A DNA stretch of 64,000 nucleotides from positions 1 through 64,000 of the forward strand of contig RPFO01001275.1 in the NCBI GenBank assembly GCA_009746045.1, given 5' to 3'. The stretch comes from Mesostigma viride (taxonomy: Eukaryota > Streptophyta > Mesostigmatophyceae > Mesostigmatales > Mesostigmataceae). A model generated the notes under the pieces. It searched no databases. It was not told the origin of the DNA and saw nothing but the letters and a program-made list of their open reading frames with translations. A program made the position numbers and the translations under genes. This document shows, piece after piece, positions 30,914 to 43,349 of the stretch. Each line of letters opens with the position of its first letter. Position 1 is the stretch's first letter.

Positions 30914-32050
30914 GGTAACGCACCTGGTAGGTCTTGAGCAGTCAAATGAGGAGAACGAGGAGAAGGCGACTTATCTCGGGTGTCTGAAACCGAACCAGAT
31001 TGACGACGCACGTAGGGGCGATGTTTCCAGCGCCAGGTGGTCGTAAGTATCCGGTTTCAAGAATTCTGCGTCCGGCGATGGGTCGTCTAAATACAAAGCA
31101 GGCAAGATGCAGAAAAAGGGTAATCTACGAGACGCTAGCCGTCTCTCTATCGTCGAACCAAAACCAGCAACTGTCTACGGCAGTAAACCATCTTTCTAAG
31201 GAAAACAAGACGAGGAAAAGGAGCTATATACGAAAGGAGTTTCCGCTTCGAGCAGGTCTAACTTCTAGGCAGGGCGTGTCCTGAATCAGGCAGCACTACC
31301 CCCTAGCTTGACGGCGACCCGCCCATTACCTGTCAAGTAGGTGTCGTCTTCTTTTCCCAGCCGCGGAAGGGTTGATTCAATGACGTATGTTGCAAAGGAT
31401 CGTCGTCTCGCTCTCTATCTAAACTACCTCCGAGTCCATTGTTACGCCGCAAGCCTCGGCCACCACCTCTACCTCTACCTGTCCTGATACTACCTAAACT
31501 AGTGAGGCCGCTTCTATTTACACCCCTAGCGAAAGACGACGAGACGAACCAGATCTCAATGCATTTACATATGTACTACTGTAATATGCCATAGGCCATT
31601 TAATCAAACCCGTTTACTCCAGGAAAAGAGGAAGGAAACACAACTAAACTGCCGTGACCCAAGCTAATATGTGTTAATTCATTTAACACACGCCGAGTGC
31701 ACACACAAGGGGTAGAACGCGCATAAATGGTCACCAACGGTCCAACACGCTCGGGCCGACATGGCCCTCGCCTACAGATGCACGCTGGTCCACTACATCT
31801 ACTGATGTACGCTGGTCCACTACATTCTACCACAGGATAAGGACCACTAGTAAAGTACGCGGCGCGGCGCCCAACGGCACCCAATGTACCACAGTACTGT
31901 TACGAGGACAATAATGTCCCGGTAGGAGCCTAAACGTAAACCTAGGGACAACCGAGGCAAAAGACCTAATTTACGTCCGTAACTACAACGAATTGTTACG
32001 CGACGTAACACTGTGACACCGTTAAGCACGCGTATATATAGAGGCAGCCA
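30914..32050. other. Probable 5' region of the chromovirus, no supported gene
   Basis: The DNA upstream of the first element ORF has no long frames. It includes the candidate LTR end near 31884 described for the element, and a near-duplicate 24-bp block (ACGCTGGTCCACTACAT) at about 31780 and 31808. Confidence 0.45.
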
Positions 32051-32399
32051 CAGCAGGGTATGGCCTTGTTATACGCTGCCCCGCCATCCCAAGGCCTCGT
32101 AGGGTCCCCTAGCGCTTGTAAGATGCTCAAGGGACCGTCTGGATAGCATGGTAATGCGCGTTGAGACTAATTGGTCCTATTGGTCCTAAAACCCACATTT
32201 TGGCCAAATTCGCGCTTTGAGGTCTGGCAGGTGGCAGGGCCCATTCATGCACTAAATGTAATTATTTGACCCCAGGTTTTTGATAGAAACTAAAAAAGTG
32301 TGTTATCTGTCATGGGCACGAATGCCAGGGTCAAATTTTAATGTTTGCATGTATATATTTTGATTCCACAAGTTTGGTCCTAAATTTAGGACAATGCTT

Positions 32400-33075
32400 T
32401 AGAAGTGTCGGCTACTGGGCTACATAGGCATGTAGAGCTACCTGCCTCATTGTTGTGCACACACGCAACAGGTTGCCCGTGTCGAGGTAAGGCAAGGGCA
32501 CATGACGTGCCCAGCCACCTCGTACATTGTGGTCGAATTGGGCATGGTCAGGAGCCTTTTGGATGGCATAGGAAGTGTTAGTGTGCCTTAATACTCACTA
32601 CTGCCTTCCTTAGCGTCTGCACAGGTGGCCAACTGCCAAAATTAATAACTGCAACAGCTGAGCTCAGAATGCCACCAAACTTTGACAGTGCCTTCTATGG
32701 TCATGACAAAATTTGACTATTTCTTTTTAGGCCTAATTGATGTGTAATGAGTGTGTATGGGGACGCCCCGCCTAAAAAAGCGTATTTTTGGCCCAAATAA
32801 TTAATAACTCAAAGGGATGTGCTGATTTTGTTGATCCAATCAGGTAGAAACCATGTCCCATGACATTTTTATATGGGTTGTGCTTTTTTCATGCAACTGG
32901 TTCTCCCACTGTTCTGGGCAAGATGTTCCCCGGACAGCGTTTTTTTTCTATTTTTAGCTCATAGCCGGTGTAAGGCTGGGGGTAGATAGTACCCCCAACA
33001 AGTGGTGGTATGCATGCCCAAACATCATGTTTATGGTCCCCAAACATCATTCAGTGGTTGTCAGTTGCATTTCTG
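32400..33075. repeat. Dispersed non-coding repeat family, copy 1
   Basis: Shares with 42060-42720 the ordered blocks TTAGCGTCT...CAGGTGG, AATAACTCAAA, TTTCTATTTTTAGCTC, a GGGGGTA...TACCCCC hairpin, CCAACAAGTGGTGG and CCAAACATCAT. It has no coding capacity. Confidence 0.7.
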
Positions 33076-33124
33076 TAGTTATTAGGGGGCTTCAGTTTTG
33101 ATACATTTCCATGGGAGTCACCCT

Positions 33125-33182
33125 CCCCTTAATTAAGCATGCCATTAATTGAACTCGTGCTCCCGTTGGGGAGTCACGAAGC
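33125..33182 (-). mobile_element. LINE 3' end (hairpin and TTAA-type tail)
   Basis: Read on the minus strand, CTCGTGCTCCCGTTGGGGAG (plus orientation) is the conserved LINE 3' hairpin also seen near 39080, 56295 and 63460, with an ATTAA-rich tail at the outer side. Confidence 0.75.
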
Positions 33183-33745
33183 ATGCCATGGAGTACAAAA
33201 AGGGCTCTGCTGCTGACCCCGGTAACTATCGGGGTGTCTGCCTCCAGAGCGCCGCACTGAAGGTCTTCATGGGCATGATGCGCTGCACAGGCTCCGCGCC
33301 GCGCTGGACCCACACCTGGGTGAGTCTCAGAATCATGGGTTTCTGTCGTGGTCGTAACACTGTCATGGTTGTATTTGTCGCGCGCCGGTTGATGGAGGAG
33401 GTGCGTCGCCTTTGCCCTGACGGTCTGCCGCTGGTCTTCAAATTTTTGTTGACTATATCAAGGCCTTTGACACGGTCCTCTGGGAGGCTCTTTGTCCCAT
33501 CCTAGCTTTGGATCGTGCATGTACTGACCAGCGTTTATTGCTGCCATTCGTCGGCTGTATGAGGGCTCACCTGGGCAGTAGTGCACGGACTGCGGAAGGC
33601 ACCTCCCCACCATTCCCCCTTCACCTCGGGGTGTGGCAAGGTTGTGTCCTGTCCCCATATCTGTTTATTATTGTCGCGGATCACGTCATGCGCCGGGCAC
33701 GTGCGCGCTTTACTGCTCTGAATTAAGGGGTTCGAGCCCGGCCTG
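33183..33745 (+). pseudogene. LINE reverse transcriptase fragment
   Basis: The plus-strand frames read KKGSAADPGNYRGVCL, then VFVARRLMEEVRRLCPDGLPLVF, DYIKAFDTVLWEAL and LGVWQGCVLSPYLFIIVADHV. These are the N-terminal and finger/palm motifs of non-LTR reverse transcriptase. Frame changes occur near 33260-33300 and 33445. The catalytic (F/Y)xDD part is missing, so it is a truncated dead copy. Confidence 0.85.
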
Positions 33746-35215
33746 GACATCCTTAACGACAGTGTACAGGCATACGCTATACGCAATCGTACGGGGCCCA
33801 TGGGTATTGGGTATAATACCCGTACGCTCGTACGGGGTATTATACGCAAATCGTACGGTGACTCTTGCTTGAAAATGCTGTTTTTTTAATGGTTCAGGGG
33901 GTTCCTCAACATTTGACCAATCAGGCATGTTTTCTTTGTGTTCTTGCAATCCACCACATGCCTATGCCATATGTGACACTGTCATCATCTCATGACATTG
34001 GCATTACCGTTGCTGCTTACGAGTACAAGCATTGTCCTGTTTAATTGTTAAGTGAGCACACCATAACAAAGTTGTATGCACAATCAGTGCACACCTGAAA
34101 AGGATAATAACACAAGTAGATATGCATGCGCAATGACACTTGCAGAGGTATAGAGATTGCTGCCACCATTACTGTAGGTTGAACTTATAAAACCACGTCA
34201 TCTCTGGCAGCATGGAATTGCTATATACTAAGACTGAAATACAGCACACGGTCAGTTGGCCAACTTGCCAAACGTAATAAGACATTATGCCAGAAACGGA
34301 CATCTTGCCTACTCGTGTACCTAGGCCACCATGCAATATTGATCTACATGAAGCAAGAATCCATGCGGGCTGCCAACAATGTGGCTAGCGTGCAGGATAC
34401 CATGCATGCCAGCAACCTGACCCAGCTTCCCTAAACCATTAATTAACACATATGGTACGGTGGCTGGCTAGCAGCAGCCGGCATGGCTAAATAAGGCATT
34501 TATGTGCATCGCGAGTCACACCAAATACCCCGCAGCCTGCGACGTAATGCCTCCGGCGGCCTCTTGCACTCGCTCACTCTTGCCTCCTTCGCATACGTGG
34601 CACCCATGATATATGGCAGGTGCTAGCCTTGCTCGGGTGGTAGCCTTGCTCGGGTGGTAGAACCCGAGAAATTTGCATCCAAAAGTGTGCACGTCACTGA
34701 GCTTTTAGTTACCTGTCGGCTGCCCTTTCTTGTTGAGAGTCTGTTCTTTCAAGTTTCACAATGTGTGTCCAGACAGTCTCGAATACGGCCTGCATCTCGT
34801 CGGCCCCATCATCATCGTGTTCCATAGACCCGCACCATCACCGTCACTAGCCATGGTGCCTGGATGTCAATTATGCTACGATTAAATGTTAGGTGCCAGA
34901 TGCGCGCCCTTGTTGGCAGACAACATGACTTCGTCACCTAATTTCGTCGTCCTTCGTCTCCTAGACCCTAGTCCGACACGCAGCAATCTGCAGCAATGCA
35001 CGTTAAAGTACAGTCGTACACGGCCAGCTTGGCACCTGCACGCCCGTTTATTTGTCGCGGAGTTACAGGTCGCCTCAGTCTAGCTCCGGCTCCACGTGCC
35101 GTCCAAAATGATGCCAGAAGCTACTTCAAACACGGTTCATACGCAAAAAAATTCGCAAAAAATACGCAATACGCAAAAAATACGCCGTGCGGAAACCGAA
35201 CAAGCGCGAACATGG
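33746..35215. other. No supported gene
   Basis: There is a TATAATACCCGTACG/CGTACGGGGTATTATACG inverted pair at 33815-33850, a GCTCGGGTGGTAGCCTT tandem pair near 34630, and CGCAAAAAATACG repeats near 35140-35190. No protein motif was found. Confidence 0.5.
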
Positions 35216-36800
35216 CGGCGGTGCCGGTGCATGGCCCTGGTTACCTGATTTATGTGGATGATACCACTCTCATTTTGCGCCCCGAGCACATTCAGACCTG
35301 GCTGGACTGTCTAGGCTGAGAGGCGTGGGCGGCCGGTTGGGCTGGATCGAGATTAGTGTCAAAACGGAGGCGATGGTGTTTGGGGCTACCAGCTCCTCGC
35401 CGAGGCCCAAGCTGCTAGACGGGACGGAGGTCCCGTTCCGTGATCTTTTCAAACTGCTGGGTCCCGAGCATGCTCCCCGACACCGCTGACGATGTGGACA
35501 TACGCATCGGCCTGGCCTGGGCTAGGCTTCGTTTTCTCACAACCTACTGGCACTCGAAGGCCGGACCTGGGCGATCGAGCATGCACCACACGCGAATGCC
35601 CTTCAAGGTCCTCGTCCTCACGGTGCTTACGTACTGTATTACCGTAGTGGTCAAAATCACTTTGCGACAAACCTCTTTGCGAATCGACCTCGCAAACTAC
35701 TTTTCATGGGCTTCATTTTGGGTCGCAAAGTTCAAAACTTACCGCGTCGCGCCTGCGCCGTGCCGCACGCAGACAGGTAGAACGAACGCGTGGCGCCAAA
35801 ACTTTCGCGCCTTTTGTCACTTGTCATGCGAAAGCCAAAGGTTTAGGCTTGTGCAGCCATGCACGTTGTCTTGGCACGATGGCAGAAGAGCGGGGAGGCC
35901 GGCAGGCCAGCAGGCAGTCAAGCCTGCTGGCCTATAAATTTACAACATCGAGTACCTGCCAGTTGCCACTGACCATAAACAAGTCGATGGGCTCGCAAAC
36001 CTAAAACTTTGCCTTCATTTTGGGTCGCAAAATATAAATTTCACCCTGTTTTTGGGTCGCAAAGTAGGTTTGTCGCAAAGTGATTTTGACCACTACGGTA
36101 TATATGGCACCGAGGCATGGACACTCACGGACACACTGGCCGCCAAGGTGCAGACGGCACGGTTCACAGGATGCTTCGACAGGTCCTGAATGTAGGGTTT
36201 CCCACACATAGGTCATTTGAGTCTTTGTATCAGCAGGGTATGCCTCCCGTTTCGGACGAGATTAGTAGGGAGCGTAGGATAGCATTTGTAGGACATCCTG
36301 CTCGCACCAGTCAGGTAGATATACCGCCCAATTGGTCTGGCCGCCCGGCCCAGCGGCTTAATTGGCCAGCCAGGGCGGCACATCCTGACCTGGCCGCCTG
36401 GCCCCAAGGACATTCCTAGAAAGATGGGTAAACCTGCCATGAACTACACTCAGATGCTGCTCGGCATGGCCGACCTAGTGCATGGTCCCAGCTCAGTTTG
36501 AACACTGCATTCACTCCCTCTCTCTTGCTTGGACTGCTATGCAGAACAAGAAGAGGTGGCAGAAGATTGTCCAGGCCCACACGCGCCAGCCCCTGTGGGC
36601 AAGCCCCCTCCCCCGGCCAAGCTGAAGGGGCGCTTTGCTGAGTAGCGTAGCTAGTAGGGTTTTTTCTAGACGAGATAGCTTAGTTAGAGTTATAGCTTAG
36701 TTCGGTTCCGTGGCTTCGCCCACCTCCATCCATCCAGCAAGGAATATGTGCTACATGATCTCCCAACGGAGTACGTCATGTTATAATTTAATTTACTATG
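35216..36800 (+). pseudogene. LINE ORF2 C-terminal half, interrupted by a MITE
   Basis: The catalytic motif YLIYVDDTTLI (35245-35280) is followed by EISVKTEAMVFG and DGTEVPFRDLFKLLG, then IGLAWARLRFLTTYWHSK and MPFKVLVLTVLTYC. The sequence breaks at 35640 and resumes at 36101 with YGTEAWTLTDTLAAKVQ. This is the usual post-RT region of L1-like ORF2. A C-terminal KKRWQKIVQAH segment precedes the stop near 36655. The 3' flank carries a CTCCCAACGGAG hairpin (about 36770) and an AT-rich tail. Several frame changes make it a pseudogene. Confidence 0.85.
35642..36098. mobile_element. Tc1/mariner-type MITE with TA target duplication
   Basis: Perfect inverted ends CCGTAGTGGTCAAAATCACT ... with TTTGCGACAAACCT next, flanked by TA on both sides (35640-35641 and 36099-36100). 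It is 457 bp with no coding capacity. TTGGGTCGCAAAGT repeats are internal. It splits the LINE reading frame between TYC and YGTEAW. Confidence 0.88.
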
Positions 36801-37024
36801 TTATAATTTAAAATGCCACCATGGAGTACCCCGTACGAGCCACGAGCCACGAGGTAGCCATGCATGCTGACGGCGGCGCTCGATCATAACTTTCACGTTT
36901 GAGCACCGAATTCAGTCGTGAATATCACAATCGCTTCGTCTTTCTAAGACGCACATGCTGATATAATTTTCCGACGCTATTACGCAATATATGGCGCACA
37001 AACGCACCTCGACGCAATTAACGC

Positions 37025-38445
37025 AGCCTGGCGGCTGCGCTCGGCCATGAAAATACGTCTGCAGCTCCGGCTGCAGCTTCGCCCTCAGGTCCGGCAGGCA
37101 GCAGTGACACTATAGTCGCGCAATGGTGGTTGCCCAGCACCCTCCCGGGCTTCATGCCTCGCCCTCAGCCTCACCCGAGCGGCCGAGCCCAAACGCAGCC
37201 GCCCAACCGAACCTAGCTGGTCTGAGTACGACTTTGACGTTGACAAGTTATTTTCCACCTTCGACGTCAACAGACCCGGCTATTTCAACAAGGCACACAT
37301 CCGGATACTGGAGCTCCTGTTTTATGGGTCGTATGACTCCCTTCTTGACCTGTGCCAGCGCCTCCAACGCCACAAATCATTGCTTCCGCAGCCAGTCTGA
37401 CGGCCCGATGTTCAGCTCCGCGCAGCTGACCTGTCTGACTGGTCGCGACCGCGCGCCTTCAGCTTGCCGCCCTCTTTTCCATGCCCTCTTCAGCGTGCTT
37501 CCGCGGACCTCTGGCAACCCGTCCCTTTGACCGAATTCAGCTTCCTCACCCACCTCCACGCAGCCATCTCACAGCACGTGACACCCCTAGCTGCAGATGT
37601 GGCAGCTGTGGGTCGCACGCTGGCTGCTGAGCTCCCCACCATCCCCACCGCTACCGCCACCCTCCTCGCCTCCACCCGGCCCCCCCCCCCCTCCGCCTCC
37701 ACCGACTCCATCACCGCCCAGCTCCGCGACATTGACCAGCGCCTTCAGGATAATGCAATCGCCATCGAGGTGCTGCAAAACATGCACCGCCGGCCTCACC
37801 GCCCAGGCGGTGAAGGACATTGCCGCCAAGCCAGCCCCGGCTGGCCTGGCCGGCGATGCTCCTCCCATCCCGACCTGGGCGCACATGCTTAAGCAGCACG
37901 CCACCTCCACACATGTGCACCACCTCCACCACCTCCGCCGTCGCAGCACAGCTCCAGCAGCAGACGCTCGACCTCCGCGAGGAGGCCGAGCTCGCCAAGC
38001 GCAGCCTCAACGTCATTGTCAAGAACTTCGACATGGAGGAAGGTGAGAATTCCGAGAAGCTTGCGCGTGCGTTTGAGAGAGAAATTCTTAGTCTCATGGG
38101 CCTTACTGGTGAGATCGAACTGGTCGCCCACCGCCTTCCCCGCGCGCGGCCGGGGTAAGGCAGGGGCGCCCCCGCTCCTTCTCACCTTTCAGAACCCGGC
38201 GGACATTGAAGATTTCTTTCCTCCGACGCCGCAAGCGGCTCGAGAAGACTCACTTCACCCTTGACGACGACTTGACCCTGGCGCAGCAACAACGGCGACG
38301 GGAGCTATGGCCGACCGGCTACCTCCAGCTCCAGCAGACCAAGGCGGGGCAGCCGGTGTACTGGAAGGGGGCGGCCATCTACGTCGGCCACAAGCCCTGG
38401 CATGCGACCCCTGCGGCCCCAACGACTCCAGACGCCCCAGCTTAG
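37025..38445 (+). pseudogene. LINE ORF1 (L1 ORF1p-like), frame-broken
   Basis: In successive frames: WSEYDFDVDKLFSTFDVN, HIRILELLFYGSYDSLLDLC, a Pro/Thr-rich stretch, SITAQLRDIDQRLQDNAIAI (coiled coil), REEAELAKRSLNVIVKNF, ILSLMGLTGEIELVAHRLP, LLLTFQNPADIEDF, KRLEKTHFTLDDDLT and PVYWKGAAIYVGHKPW, then TAG at about 38443. This is the RRM-plus-C-terminal-domain layout of L1 ORF1p, an RNA chaperone. TGTAA signals follow at 38489-38499. At least four frame changes are present. Confidence 0.82.
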
Positions 38446-39196
38446 GGGAATACAGCAGCAGTAGTGTAGAATAGATAGACCGTGGCCATGTAAATGTAAG
38501 CCCCCTATAGGCTCTATACCAGCTGATTCACGATTTTTATTTGGCCATGTACATGTGCGCCTATGATGTGCCACACTCCAGATGATGCCTAGCTTTATTT
38601 AGTTATGATGTGCCCATGCAGAGAGCTGCTCTCTGCTGAGATGCCACACTCTAGATCTTGTATAGCTATGCTGATCTTCCCCCCCATGACAGGCTCCCCC
38701 TTAGCTGGGCATAGCTTGATAGATCATGGGGATGCAGGTGCCATGGTGCACCTAGAGCAAGTGTCGTTTACATTCCCACCCTTGCAGGAAGTAGCTTAGA
38801 ATGTAGTATAGACCATATGCCCCTTGGACGAAGATGATGGACAAGGCCAAGTGGGCCCAGGTCGTAGAGGACAACGAGCCCCCCCCTGTGGGGAAGCGCC
38901 CGCGTGTGCAAACCCGCGGGAGGCAGGCCAGACAGCTCCCCTAGGGCAGCGTGAGGCTGTCTAGATAGATGTTGTAGTTAGAATGCTGTTAGATAGATGT
39001 CGTAGGTAGCTGCTGTAGATAGATTAGACCGGTAGGACTGCTTGCACCCATTCATCCATCCATCCATCGGGGTTAATGCTCCGTGACTCCCCAACGGGAG
39101 CACGAGTCTAATTATTAATTAATATGCCCCTTCTCAAGGGCTATGTGCTACATATACTCCCAACGGAGTTATGTTCCTAATTAATTAATTAATTAA
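38446..39196 (+). mobile_element. LINE 3' region: ORF2 C-terminal remnant, hairpin and TTAA tail
   Basis: There is a remnant MMDKAKWAQVVEDNEPPPVG (about 38833), nearly identical to that at 56160. The conserved 3' hairpin GTGACTCCCCAACGGGAGCA follows near 39084, then an ATTAATTAAT tail. A second, diverged ACTCCCAACGGAGT tail lies at 39158-39196. ORF1 is followed almost directly by the 3' end, with no RT between. Confidence 0.65.
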
Positions 39197-40539
39197 CCCT
39201 TAGTCCGCTGACCCATTTTTGGCACTTTCATACCCCTGAAAATGAAAAAAATCATAACTCACAGGCCACAACTCCAAATACCCCCAACCAAGATGCTAGG
39301 AGTATCTACACTTCAAGGGCTTTCAGAATATGCAACAATACCACGGGTTTATCAAAGCATTTGGATGATAGCTCTACTCAAAGTTGGCCAAAAGACGATC
39401 TTTTTTTCCCAAGGAAAAGTCTACCCCCCCCTAACTTCCCAGGAAGGGTTGGGAATCTCAATACCAACATTGGACAACTTAGTTGGATAGTCCAATGGTG
39501 GTTTCCTTGGGTCAGACCACCCGGATAACCCAATACCCCTATATAACGTGCTCATACATGTGTGTGGATTACGCGCTTGTAAACAGATATCTATGACATG
39601 CAACACAGTAATGCATTATAACAAGCCATCAAAGGCTGCCAAAAGTGCTGGAATACAAACACGTTGCCTACCTGTACTGATGGAGTGATAAACTCCAAAG
39701 AAATGCCATAAACTGGGCACTTTCAGGGCTAATACCACTCTTTACAACAGGCATGGAAGCTTGCTGAAATATGCATGCATAAAATCGTCATTTATAATGC
39801 ATGGGATACGCATTCCGCTGCAAACAACACGCAAATACGCTGTCGTACCTGGCTCGTTCATGCCCTACCCGGAATCCGCTGGCCGGGACCCTCATATCTC
39901 ACACATACTGATGCTCTACAGGCAAAGGCCGCCATAGCCGCATACTGCATGATCCGCCATGACTACCAGGTTGATGTTCAGTGCAAAGATGGCCACTAAA
40001 CTAGTCCGCATTCTCAGCAATCGCTGCAGCTGACGTCCCTTACCCAAACTGGATGCCCGGGCTGGCGCAGATTGCCCGGCCATAGGGAGAAAATCGACCT
40101 ATGGTAAGCTATGAACCGTCTGGAACTGACGACCAGGATAGTTCTATTTTCCTACCTGTATTTTCCCAACCCTATAAATCTGGCCGTGCCTGACCTACGA
40201 AAATCATGCATCGTCATTCTGAGCAATATTCTGAACCGTTTCAAGCCGCGAGACGCAAAAATTTCGTGACAGCGGCACGTTGGTAGCCATATCTCATTAC
40301 GCGCGCGCGCGAGCGAAAATTTCCCGCCAAAGTCACGTGATACATTCTCAATGCACGTTGTAATTACCAGGCTATGGCGAATATTACCCCCAAACCTATG
40401 CATCACCTTCGTCCCTAAGTGTTCCCGGACCCACCGGACAACTGTCCTCCGTCACAAGTGGCGCGGCGCTTGCGGCGCGGCGCGAAATTCGACCGTTAGT
40501 CAAACCCCCCGACAGGTCGGGGGGTTAGCGGACTAAGGG
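39197..40539. mobile_element. Non-autonomous piggyBac-like element (TTAA-flanked)
   Basis: Inverted ends CCCTTAGTCCGCTGACCC and GGGTTAGCGGACTAAGGG lie inside TTAA on both sides (39193-39196 and 40540-40543). CCC...GGG ends with TTAA duplication are the hallmark of piggyBac. The 1,343 bp inside shows no transposase motif, so the element would need a transposase from elsewhere. The surrounding TTAATTAA microsatellite offers many target sites and makes the exact duplication ambiguous. Confidence 0.8.
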
Positions 40540-40543
40540 TTAA

Positions 40544-42055
40544 TTAATTAATTAATTAATTAATTAATTAATTAATTAATTAATTAATGGATTAATGGAG
40601 TACCCCATGAGGTACTTTTCTACGCGGATACGTCACCCGCGAAGGCTTGAGTACGTGGCGCAACTCCGACTCGCCCAGGTCTGGAGTCGCAGATAGCAAT
40701 AAAAAAGTGCATGCAACATTGCAAACATGGCCATGGAAAAGGGCAGGAGCCACGCACGCAGCAAATCAAAACGGTTCCTGGACCATGAGTTGGTCGGGCA
40801 TAAAGGCAGTTAAGGGGACTCGGCGCGGCGAATATTTTCCGCGCCAAAAAAATTCCGCGGTACCCTCCGTACCGCGTGAAAAGTGGGTGCACGGTGCGCG
40901 CACCCCTTGCGGAAGTGGCCATGGCGACTGCTTTTAGACGAAACGTGACAAATCTGGCCCGCGGAAAGCAGAAAAAAATGCTCGATTGTTGGAGAAAATT
41001 AGTTACTGATTCTAATTTATGGTGGGATGGCTGCGATCTATAATTTCGCGGGCTTTTTTTCTTTGCCATCGGCAGGGGGGGTCCGGCCTGAATTTCTGTC
41101 GGGATGAATAAAGTATAATGGATGCCTGCCGGTGTGATTGTCGATTGTTGCCAGTTTTGATGGTCGTAAGGAAAGCTAGTTTAATGACGTTTCTAAAGCC
41201 GTAAAAATTCCCGCTGTTATCTTTACCTTTCCCGTCATTAAATTGCGGTAAGATAACATTAGGCCTGCGCGATGCGCGCCCAACCTCTCCTTGAAAGGGT
41301 GGCCTTTCTTGTGCGCCTGGGCACGAATAGATGCCCGTTATGGTACGTTCTTGTATTAAACGTCTTAATATAGCGTTTTGCTGCTTTCTTAGCTCGTTGA
41401 GCGTAAGCTTTTTGCCTTCTTTCCGGCCAGATGCTGCCAGGAAGTTGCGGGTCCTGGCGCTGCATCGCTGGATTCCTGGATGTCTTTTAGCAAGTTCGTC
41501 TGTGACGTGGCTGGCTTTCTGCAGCGCGTGGCCCGCAACCTGTCGGGAAGGTGTAATGCTTTTATTTCCATGCTTCTCTGAAATTTCTTTTGCTTAATAG
41601 ACAGTTGTGTTCGAGGAAATTCACGCGGTCTTCCTAAGCAGTAAGCAGCGGCATCATTTTCCCCAGACACTGACGAGCTGGCACCTGTCTCCTAAAGAAA
41701 GTGGCTCGTGCTTGTTAGAAAGGAGGCAGTGTGCATTTTGCGGGACACAATGCTTTGGTGGCACATGCGTCAGGTAGGTTGTTCCAATGGTCTCTTCACC
41801 TTTCCCACTGAGTAAATGATGGCCTTTGTCATGCTAACCAGAGCAGCTAGCCACAGGTTGGCTGGATAAAAAGTCAGCTTATTTTCTCTTTATATACTGC
41901 GTGTGTGGTCCTCCACGTGTCCGGCTTGTTGGGCGTTTTGGAAGAGGGTTTTTAATGTGTTGTTGGGTGGAACAACTTGGTTGTTGGCACAAAATCACAC
42001 ATTATTAGCCTGAGATAGGCATTACATATGCTGCTCAGGCGTGTCGTCCTACCAG
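40544..42055. other. Non-coding region with a segment shared with 53250-53830
   Basis: 40870-40945 shares AAAAGTGGGTGCACGGTGCG and GGAAGTGGCCATGGCGACTG with 53355-53415. Weaker similarity continues (GCCATCGGCA near 41067 and 53539; GTGCGCCTGGGC near 41310 and GCGCGCCTGGGC near 53786). Frames on either strand are short. Confidence 0.5.
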
Positions 42056-42059
42056 CCTT

Positions 42060-42720
42060 GTTGTTAAGGGTATTCTCACAAGGCTGGCTGTGCCGATGGA
42101 GGGGTGGGGCGTATGACGCTCCGGACATCCTCCCCACACTCCGTGATCAAAGTGGGCATGTTTTTGGGTGTCTAGGGTAGCAAAACAGATGTCATTTTGG
42201 CTCAGCACTAGCTCAATTCTCTTTTAGCGTCTACCCAGGTGGCATCACAGGAAAATCAATAACTTGAGCTACGCTTGTCAGAATGAGCTCAAACTTTGGG
42301 GAACCTTGTGTTCCCCCCCACTCAGTGGAATTTCGCATGTATGGATGACCCCATTCGATGTGTTGATGATCAAATGATTTTTTTTTTTTGGCTCAAAAAA
42401 GTACCCATTTTGCGGGGAAATTAATAACTCAAATAAATGTGATTATTTTGACCATGTGAATAGCCCAGATTTTTTAAAAGTGGGGGAACTTTGCAGGAAT
42501 GTATGGGCAGGTCATTTGGATAAGTGGTTTGTCTTGGGCAAAATATCTCATAAATAGCGTCTTTTTCTATTTTTAGCTCGCCACCGGTGCGTGGTTGGGG
42601 GTAGTACCCCCAACAAGTGGTGGCATGAATGTCCAAACATCATATTTATGGTACTCAATCATCACTAGATGGTTCCCAAGTGCATTGGAACTGATATTCA
42701 TTAAAGTCAGTTTTCCAGGC
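42060..42720. repeat. Dispersed non-coding repeat family, copy 2
   Basis: Same ordered blocks as at 32400-33075, including TTTTTCTATTTTTAGCTC and a perfect GTTGGGGGTAGTACCCCCAA hairpin near 42594. Confidence 0.7.
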
Positions 42721-43067
42721 TTTTGGACGTGCGAGTCTGGCCAGCAATAATAATGAAGTGAGATCGGTAAGTATGGCCTGTATGGGCAGGCAGGCGCGCA
42801 GCTCAGCCTCACCAGTCACCAGTGCTATCTAACGTGACGGCGCCTTATTTCCGAACGATGCATGGCACTAGTAGCTGGCCTGATTCCATGCAGCAACGCC
42901 ATGCAAATGCCTTCCCGTGACACTCGAGCTGATACTGAGTACATGCAGCACATATCCCTGAGATGGGGCATACGGCTCGTGATACATTCTGGGCTACTTC
43001 CTGGAAGGGTAGGGTGTAAACTACACCTGCTCAGGGTGCACAAAGTGCACATGCACCACTATGTATT

Positions 43068-43284
43068 CCAGCCCCTTTAAGGTGCGGACACTGATATTAC
43101 CGGGTGGAGAGATTGGCTAAATTCTAAATGCATCATCCATGGGAAGTCCCATTATTATAGGCGCACATGCGCGTAGGCGTGGTGAGCCACGTGCTAGGCT
43201 CAGCCTGAATCTACACTACTGCTTTATCAAGGAGACAACCAGCGCAGGCCAGAAATCAATACTGCTTTATATTCCCTATACTGG
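43068..43284. repeat. 217-bp direct repeat, left copy
   Basis: Identical to 58601-58817 apart from one base (TCTAAATG against TCTTAATG). It ends exactly at the ACTGG target site of the copia element. It includes the dispersed motif ATCAAGGAGACAACCAG. Confidence 0.93.
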
Positions 43285-43349
43285 TGTCAGAAGTATCGAC
43301 ACACCTGCCTGAAACTAGTACTTATAGTTTAGTGCTAGCTCTGGACTAC

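Noticed and set aside
33718-33740. tRNA-like GGGGTTCGAGCCC
   Set aside because: An isolated T-loop look-alike, without a cloverleaf, at the end of a LINE fragment.
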